Shown: positions 57,693-64,000 of the stretch, one piece after another
How positions within the stretch are numbered: the first letter of the stretch is position 1
Layout: each line of letters starts with the position of its first letter
Source: Eretmocerus hayati
Taxonomy: Eukaryota; Arthropoda; Insecta; Hymenoptera; Aphelinidae
Length of the DNA: 64,000 nucleotides
NCBI GenBank assembly: GCA_029851415.1
Contig: CM056742.1
Location: 61,328,454 to 61,392,453 of the forward strand
Direction of reading: 5' to 3'
Translations under genes and position numbers: made by a program
The notes under the pieces: generated by a model
Database searches by the model: none
Told to the model about the DNA's origin: nothing
The model's input: only the letters and a program-made list of their open reading frames with translations

Positions 57693-59683
57693 CGTTAGCT
57701 CAAGGGTCGCGACGAGTGTGTTTTTTGATAAACTTTTCTTGGGCGTTTCTGACTCACACGTCGTTGAGTCGGTTCTATTTCGGATTCGTATTCTGTTGGA
57801 GTTTCGATATGATATTTTTTTGTCGACGGTGCATCTGGCCCAGTCGAGTCGGTTTCGGGTATTTTCGATTTTTCGGTCCCGACTGCGCGCGTTGCTCGCG
57901 TTTTGTATAAGCGGCCTGCGGGACAATTACCGTAACATGATGGATTTTCTCTTTCTTGCTTTTTGCCTAGGATGAGTAACTCATTCCTTGGTAGTTCCGG
58001 GTTGGTTTCTCCCTCCTCGAGTACCGGATTGCGAGAAAGGGCGTCTGCTGCTTTGTTTAGTTCCGATTTTTTCCATACGATGTTGAAATCATATCCACGT
58101 AACTGTGCTTTTTGACGGTTGGAGCGGAGATCTATTTCCTGAGTTTTATGGTAGAAGCGGAGACTCTCGCAATCGGTCACGATAGTGAATTTTCGGCCGT
58201 ATAGGTAGGGTCTGTAGGTTTGGCAAGCATGGTCCATCGCTTTCGCTTCTTTATCATACGAGCTCCAGGATAAGGCGCTTCCTCTGAGTGTTTTCGACGC
58301 ATACGCTACCGGTCTATTTCTATGAATATCGCCGAGAGCCAGGACCGATCCCACTGAATAGTTCGATACATCGGTAAATACAATCCATTTTGCATTTGGT
58401 GACATGTCTGGCAATGCTAAGATGCTATCGCTGCACAATGCGTCACGCGGATTTTCAAACGCACGTTGCTGATCTGTGCTCCACACGGAGGCTTCATCCT
58501 TCTTCAGAAGCTTCGTAAGAGGTCGCGCGATTTTTGCGTAATTTTTTATGGAGCGTCGATAGAATCCCGCGAGTCCAAGGAATTGTCTGACTTTTTGGAT
58601 ATTTGTTGGAGCCGGGTATTTTTGAACTGCCTCGATTTTCTTTGGGTCTGGTTTGATGCTCCCGTTGCCAACTATGTGGCCTAAGACTTTCGCTTGGCGT
58701 GACAGGAATTGACATTTCTTTGGGGCTATTGTGAAATTGGCTTCTGAGATGCAACGCAAGAACTTTCTGAATTTTCTTTCGTGTTCGTTCAAGTCATCAG
58801 CCCAAAGGAACGGATCGTCACAATAGGTAACTAATTCATCGGACCTCATTGGTGAAAACGCGCGGAAGATTGCTTCACTAAAAGTAACCGGGGAGCCTTG
58901 CATCCCTTGCGCCATTCGATCGTGCTCCATCAGTCCGAGAGGGATTGATAGCGCCGTTAAGGGTGCAGATTCCGCACACATTTTCATTTGAAAAAAGCCT
59001 TGGAGCAAATTAATAACAGTTATATACCGCGCGGAAGATAACTGATCAATTACGTCCTCAGTAAACGATATGGGTTGACATGTTCCGACCGAGACCTCGT
59101 TAAGGGGACGGAAATCGGCCACGAAACGGAATCTTTTCGTGCCGTCTTTTTCCGGTTCTTTGGGTACGAGAACACAATTCGATCCCCAGGGCGATTTTGA
59201 TGGACGGAGTACTCCTTATTCCTGTAATTTCATCACTTCTTTCATCATCGGTTCTTTCAATGCCGGGGGGAGTCTGAATCTTTTGGCTTTTATCGGTTTG
59301 GTTCCCGGTTTTAGCGTAATTTCATGTTCAATGATAGTTGTGGCCTGTAAAGGTTTCCCGTCCAGACCGAATCGCCATGGGTCAATACTCACTAATCTCC
59401 GTACGTGTTCGATTTCCTCTTCTGTACACCCTTCCACATCTACGAGTTTCATTATTTCCTCAACGCGTTCTGCCGCCGCTTTATCGCGATTGCTCATATT
59501 CTTGCGACTCGCGCTGTCTAAACCCGTCTCCGGTTCCGAGAATAGTCTGCGTATATTATAAATTGCATCTTCCCCATTGATGCACTCATCTCTCTCATCA
59601 TTGCTCCATGGGATCAATTTTTCGTACTTCTCTAATTTTACTTGCGGGGTGTTAATGTAAATCGTTTTGACGGTTGTATTCAC
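57693..59683 (-). pseudogene. Retroviral reverse transcriptase and RNase H (broken)
   Basis: 59683-59216 encodes the RT N-terminus (TIIEHEITLKPGTKPIKAK; RFRLPPALKEPMMKEVMKL), then a TAA. 59122-57695 contains VADFRPLNEV, a motif A where the catalytic Asp is Asn38 (TVINLLQGFFQMKM), AQGMQGSPVTFSEAI, and the YCDD box (residues 100-103). The thumb reads LGHIVGNGSIKPDPKKIEAV. RNase H follows with WIVFTDVSNYSVGSVL, YDKEAKAMDHACQTYRPYL and NKAADALSR. Loss of the first RT Asp and several stops show inactivity. The frame reaches a TAA just before the nested TIR element and continues beyond it. Confidence 0.85.
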
Positions 59684-60403
59684 TACCTCTGCTATGCCGT
59701 ATCCATTATGATTCTTGGCAACAAAATTTCCGAATTGGATGCCTTTCTTGATATCGGTGAGAGGGACCCAGCCCTCTCATGTGTCATTCAGAATCTTGAA
59801 TTCAATTATTCTCCTCACTCCTGGCGGCACTTTGATATTTTCATCATAAATGAATGGAATCGATAAATTGTCAAATTCCAGGCAGCGGGCTTTGGGGTTC
59901 AATTTACCTCCATATTCAGACAAAAAATCCCAACCGATCAATCCTTCACATTCTAGTGTTATGGAGTCGGGGACTACATGAAACTGCCACAGCATGCCGT
60001 TCATTTTCATCGGAATCATTCCCATCGATTTGAATTCACCATTTGCAACGCCATTAATGATTAAAATTTCAGATTTATCAATTGATCCAAGATCTATGAC
60101 TTTGTTTGCCTTAATAATGCATACATCCGCTCCGGAGTCTATATATACCCGTGATTTTCCATTATTTGAATCCGGATTTTCGAAATCAACAATAGGTGGT
60201 ATCACACCGCTTTTCAAAAATTTTATTGAGGTCGTACGAACATTGCCCTGAGGCAATGATGAAGAGTTTTCTCCTTTTTCACTCTCACTCATCCTTTCAT
60301 GACATGACTCATCCTCAGATGATGTTATCGCATCTGGCGATGATTCGGGTGATGAATCTCTGTCATCACTCTCCCTGCTCATCGGCGACGTGATTTCCAT
60401 CAC
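59684..60403 (-). pseudogene. Retroviral aspartic protease
   Basis: 209 codons from 60403. An acidic N-terminus (SSPESSPDAITSSEDESCHE) precedes RVYIDSGADVCIIKANKV with the DSGA active site (residues 89-92), and a C-terminal EGLIGWDFLSEYGG ('IIG.DFL' block). This is a retropepsin that would process Gag-Pol. An in-frame TGA near 59775 separates it from RT; otherwise the frame is the same. Confidence 0.82.
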
Positions 60404-62834
60404 GTCGTTGACGCGCCCGGCGCATGGGGACTGCGGCGGACGGTCATCCAGTTTGAATGCTGCGAGTTGTCTTGTGTGTGTCCGTTTTGGACTTGTGTTG
60501 GTGTGTTTTGTTGTGTTTGAGTTTGGGAAGGTCGCGTGGTTGAGGGTTGCGGTTGCGTACCGTCGTACTGCGTTCCTTGCGGATTGTTCGCTGGTCTTCG
60601 TTCTCGATTGGAATCGGATTGATAGTCGTTCCCTGGATGTGGGGGGGGGGGGGTATCATATTGTCTATGAAAATTCCTATTATTATTGCCGCCTCTTCCT
60701 CGACCACGGTAACCTCCCCGACCTCTGTGCGTGCTTGGACGATCAATATATACTTCGTTTTTTTTCAATATATACTTCGATATATACGATCAATATATAC
60801 TTCGCGTTTTTTGAAATCAGCTTCTAGAACCCAGCACACTTTCGCATCGTGGCCTGGTTTTTCACAGTACTGGCACTTTTCATGATCATTCTCCTCCTTA
60901 TAACACTGAGCTTCTACATGATTCGTTAAGTTGCAGTATGTGCAAGCTATCTGTGACCCGGTCATACGAACGGTGGCTTTGCTCGCGGCTGAGAAATTGC
61001 CCTGTTCTTGATATATTCCCTCATTTGGATATTTCTTGCGTCGTAATGCGGCCTGTTGTGCGAACTTGACCGCTTCGCGAATGTTCGCCGGTCGGTGACT
61101 CCTTACTACGCTTTCTAGTTCTATACCTATACCGGTAATGAACCGCGTCAGTGCCACCTCGTCAGCATCCCGCGAGCGGGAGGCTATTTCGGCTTGGGTG
61201 TACTGTGTCTTGGAAGCCGCTATACTCTTGAAGCGCCCGAGAATCTTTTGAATTCTTGTGCCGTATGATCCGAGTGTCTCATCTTCTTTCTTTGCGCAGC
61301 TCTTCAACTCAGACATTATATCGTCCAAGGAGTCAACTAACGAGAACTGTTCTTCCAGTTCCTTTAGAAAATGTTCTACCGATCGAAATTTCAGAACTGT
61401 TGATCCGAATAAAGATTATGCTGTGCCTCTCAATTTACTTGCAATGTGCACTAGGATCATACCGTCAGCTTCCGGTCCACCTACGCTCGCTGCTATCCTA
61501 ACCGCTGTGCACAAAGAGTCTAGTGAGTCTGAATCTCCGTTAAATTCTCCCACTGCTTTTAGAACCTTATGCAAGTGTATATCGATTCCCATACGTATAG
61601 AGGTTTGGTTTGGAGATTGCGTGTTACTTTGGGAAAATTGAACTTGTTCCTCAGGACATTGGAATAATGATGCTTGTGTCTGTGCGGCTGTGGCTGAATG
61701 TTGAGTGAAGGTCTGAGGTATTGACTGTTACATGTCATTTATCCTCATTCCATTCAAATTTTGGGGTACATTATGATTTGTCTCAAAATTTTGTGCTGTG
61801 GAGCAACCGCGTGGTAGATTGTTCGGATTAAAATTTTCTCTCTGTTGATCGAAATTATGTGTCGGAATTCCTCTATCATCCGGATATTGATTCACTTGAG
61901 GTTCCCGAGAGTTCAATTTCCTCCATAACTCAGTCATTTTCGCGAAGCTCATGCCTCGGAACAAGTTTTCGAATGGTGATTCTCCTCGTCTTATACTTGG
62001 TTTCTGTGTAAACGCAGAGTTCTCATGGTCCTGGAAATTATTGTTTTTGCCCAAATTTCCGTGATTTTGTTCAACGATTTGAGGAGCAAGGTTCTGAGAC
62101 ACCAATTTGGGGGTTGATTCTGTCTTAGGAGGATTGTCCCATGGTGTCGCTTGGTTTTGTTGTACGGGAGTTTGTGAGCGAAATTGTTGTGGTAAAATCG
62201 GAGTTGCCGATCTTTGCGGTATTTCTCCACCTCCGATCATATCGGCTATATTTTCTAAGCCTTGTGAATTTATTCCAAGGTTTTGATTCATTTGGGTCTG
62301 ATTTTGAATGAAATTCGGATTCAGAGAGAATGTCTCATTCGCTCTCACGTTCGGATCCAGGGACTGCTGCTGTTTACACAAAAAGATTTGTCCATTTGGG
62401 CCTTCAAAATAGAACGTGTCTGGGAATGATGGGCAGTGCATGATCTTCTCTGGGGGTGCGTGAATCGAGTTCACGCGTATCGGAGACTCTTCAATTATAG
62501 GGGGGCCTGTACGCCATTGATGGTACGCGGGGCCTGTAAACTGCACTCTTGGTGTGCTCGCACGGCTCGTGTCTACGTATTTCTCTGCCTCTCTCGTGTT
62601 ACCCATCGCATTCGCATTGGTACCCCATGCTCCATCGTGGGCGTTTCCTTCAAAATTCGGATTCTTCATCCCAGTATACTCCTGGGATTCAGTATTTATT
62701 GTCCCAAATTCATTACTTTGGGTGTTATTTTCGAATATTTGTGGTCTCATGTGAGAGTTTCTGCGTTTAGTGCCCAATGGATTCAAGGACTCTCTGCTCT
62801 TCGATCTTGCGGAAATGTTCAGCATTTTGGACAT
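60400..62834 (-). pseudogene. Retroviral Gag with two zinc knuckles
   Basis: 62834-61728 is an Asn/Gln-rich N-terminus (matrix-like, largely disordered). After two in-frame stops (61728 and near 61420) come the capsid-like GEFNGDSDSLDSLCTAVRIA region and the 61328-60765 part with LRRKKYPN and the knuckles CTYCNLTNHVEAQC and CQYCEKPGHDAKVC (CX2CX4HX4C each). The tail (60768-60400) is RGG/Gln/Pro-rich (RGRGGYRGRGRGGNNNRN) in a shifted frame, caused by a short tandem duplication at 60740-60804. A G run (60641-60652) lies in the tail. The protein would form the particle and bind genomic RNA. Confidence 0.8.
60740..60804. repeat. Short tandem duplication in gag
   Basis: TCAATATATACTTCG occurs three times (60743, 60765 and 60790). 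On the minus strand it encodes repeated EVYIDR and changes the frame between the knuckle domain and the Gag tail. Confidence 0.8.
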
Positions 62835-63270
62835 TTTTGATTGGGGTATTATTCACGATATGGAATATGAAATCGGGCTACCAACGCGATTGCTGCGAGG
62901 TTCGTATTCTCCGAACTGAGTGAGAGTAAGATAATAAAGTGTTTAGTATTTACGCTAGACAGCTGAAGCACGCCGCAGTAATGACGAATGCGATTCCGCG
63001 CATGAAGGTCTCGGGTGTCGGCTCAGATGAACAAGCCCGTTGACTGTCTGATGGTTGGTGGCTTGCAGATAAGCGGTGGCTTCGTCGTTCTGTTGATGAA
63101 CGGGTGGGCAGGCGGGTAGGCTGGATCTTGTTCCGCTTGGCTCGACTTCTCTCTTGTCCCTCTTGATTTTTGTATCACGACACTCTCGCGAAAGATGTTT
63201 AAAAGCGGAGAAATTTCTCAAAAAAGGGATTTCTACTTTTCTTTTTCAAAAAAGGAATACTCGCGGAAGC
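62835..63270 (-). other. Retroviral leader between PBS and gag
   Basis: About 430 bp without a recognised gene. The short minus-strand frame at 62955-63221 lacks domain features. A splice donor or packaging signal is likely here but cannot be placed by eye. Confidence 0.5.
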
Positions 63271-63288
63271 TCACCCCACCTAGCACCA
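63271..63288 (-). promoter_or_regulatory. Retroviral primer-binding-site candidate
   Basis: TGGTGCTAGGTGGGGTGA on the minus strand, seven bases after the 5' LTR, complementary to a tRNA 3' end of type ...AGCACCA. The tRNA species was not determined. Confidence 0.55.
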
Positions 63289-63295
63289 GAAAGAA

Positions 63296-63606
63296 TGTTA
63301 CAGGGTAGGAAGCTCCAGAAAGAACACGAGTGAGGAATACTTAGAATATCACTTCGATATACGGGGAGAGAAAAGCTCGAGAGAGAGTGTGGTGACTGAA
63401 CTAATTGGTTGGTCGAGCGGTAATGAGCGAGGCGCGGCCCGTCGTCGGAACGATGGGTCAGGCTCGCGAATTACAAATGAGGGATATGCAATTATTTGTC
63501 AGGATGCTGACGATGCACCTGCGACGGCTGGTAGAGTCGTCGCTGGTGGATCGTCATGGGACGGGGTGAGGTGCGGGCGAGGGGGCCCGAGACTCACCAC
63601 GTCACA
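63296..63606 (-). repeat. 5' LTR of endogenous retrovirus
   Basis: 311 bp, the partner of 46484-46795. Followed by the GAAC duplication at 63607-63610. Confidence 0.9.
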
Positions 63607-63967
63607 GAACTAATCAAGAAGTTCATTGGCTTCGATGATCCACTTAGTAAAGTAGATATGAGAGTACCTGACATACGTGAGGTACAAAGAAATTCTATCC
63701 TCTCGATGGAATTTCAAGAATATTTCGCATCACGAGTCACCTTTGAATGCCATAACCTTATCAGCGAGTAAATGCATGAGTGATATTCAGTTTCTCCACG
63801 ATCCGATTGCCAAATTCAAGAAAATGCTTAATACCGCCAATTGGAAGAGGGCGGGGTATGCAAGGCTACTGGCTATGCATGGACCAAAACACTTGTCATG
63901 GATGTTTGCACATGGTCCAAATGGGGCCAAAATTCAGTCTCAAGCACCATTGAGTGCCTACTTATAA
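63607..63967 (+). CDS. Open sequence interrupted by the retrovirus (right part)
   Basis: Frames with protein-like composition follow the target duplication: ELIKKFIGFDDPLSKVDMRV to CHNLISE (stop near 63771), then in another frame DIQFLHDPIAKFKKMLNTAN to PLSAYL (stop 63965-63967). With the left part at 46247-46483 these probably belonged to one gene or transposon that has since acquired frameshifts. No family recognised. Confidence 0.35.
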
Positions 63968-64000
63968 ACTAAAGATCTCGGAATCATACGATGATAGGCA

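Larger units (their letters stand above)
46484..63606 (-). mobile_element. 17-kb degraded errantivirus/Gypsy-like endogenous retrovirus
   Basis: LTRs at 46484-46795 and 63296-63606 (about 96% identical by eye) begin TGT and end ACA and are flanked by GAAC on both sides. On the minus strand the order is LTR, Gag, protease, RT/RNase H, an OTU-like segment, integrase, envelope, a long 3' region, LTR. Coding regions carry several stops, frameshifts and lost catalytic residues, so the copy is inactive. Two other elements are nested in it (47550-48523 and 56373-57684). Confidence 0.85.

Noticed and set aside
57354..57926. 190-codon minus-strand frame spanning the nested TIR element end
   Set aside because: It crosses the exact insertion boundary at 57684, so it joins pol with transposon DNA and is not a real gene.

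Overview
The window looks like a repeat-dense stretch of an arthropod, probably insect, nuclear genome. The basis is an R1-clade LINE, CR1/Jockey-type LINEs with a baculovirus-FP25K-like ORF1, an insect-type (errantivirus/Gypsy-like) endogenous retrovirus with an F-like envelope, hAT-type elements and many foldback elements. The species cannot be named from the sequence. No prokaryotic operons, rRNA, tRNA or CRISPR arrays were seen, and no complete host gene could be recognised.

Layout, left to right. (1) 0.3-2.5 kb: remnants of two LINEs on the minus strand, one with an FP25K-like ORF1, each ending in a GA/CT tract. (2) 2.6-13.5 kb: an R1-clade LINE on the plus strand (Gag with three zinc knuckles; endonuclease and reverse transcriptase (RT) with frameshifts and stops). 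It is split by a 5.2-kb inverted-repeat element (7476-12711) whose subterminal regions are arrays of GAAAGSTTTC-type repeats. A second, 5'-truncated copy of the R1 3' end follows directly (13484-14139) and abuts another (GA)n tract. (3) 14.2-30 kb: a CR1/Jockey-like LINE on the minus strand, split twice: by a 4.4-kb hAT-type composite (15234-19617, 8-bp target duplication) and by an 8.76-kb LTR retrotransposon (20986-29742, two 968-bp LTRs with one difference seen, 4-bp duplication) that carries only a Gag-like ORF. (4) 30-46 kb: a cluster of foldback/TIR elements (31.8-34.6, 36.1-37.1, 38.0-39.8, 41.6-44.2 and 44.6-46.0 kb), one small hypothetical ORF and a zinc-binding fragment of an integrase-like protein. 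(5) 46.5-63.6 kb: a 17-kb degraded endogenous retrovirus on the minus strand with 4-bp target duplications. It has Gag, protease, RT/RNase H, a long extra segment with an OTU-like cysteine-protease signature, integrase and envelope, and is itself invaded by two TIR elements. (6) 63.6-64 kb: the far side of the open sequence that the retrovirus interrupted.

Many insertions have exact boundaries because the host reading frame resumes across the target duplication, so a relative order can be read: the LINEs are the oldest layer, the TIR elements and the retrovirus came later, and the LTR element at 21-29.7 kb is the most recent. The most unusual items are the repeat-armed 5.2-kb element, the composite hAT transposition carrying 2.5 kb of other DNA, the OTU-like segment between RNase H and integrase, the gag-only LTR element with near-identical LTRs, and a 2.8-kb foldback carrying four NRF-1/Ewg-type palindromes.
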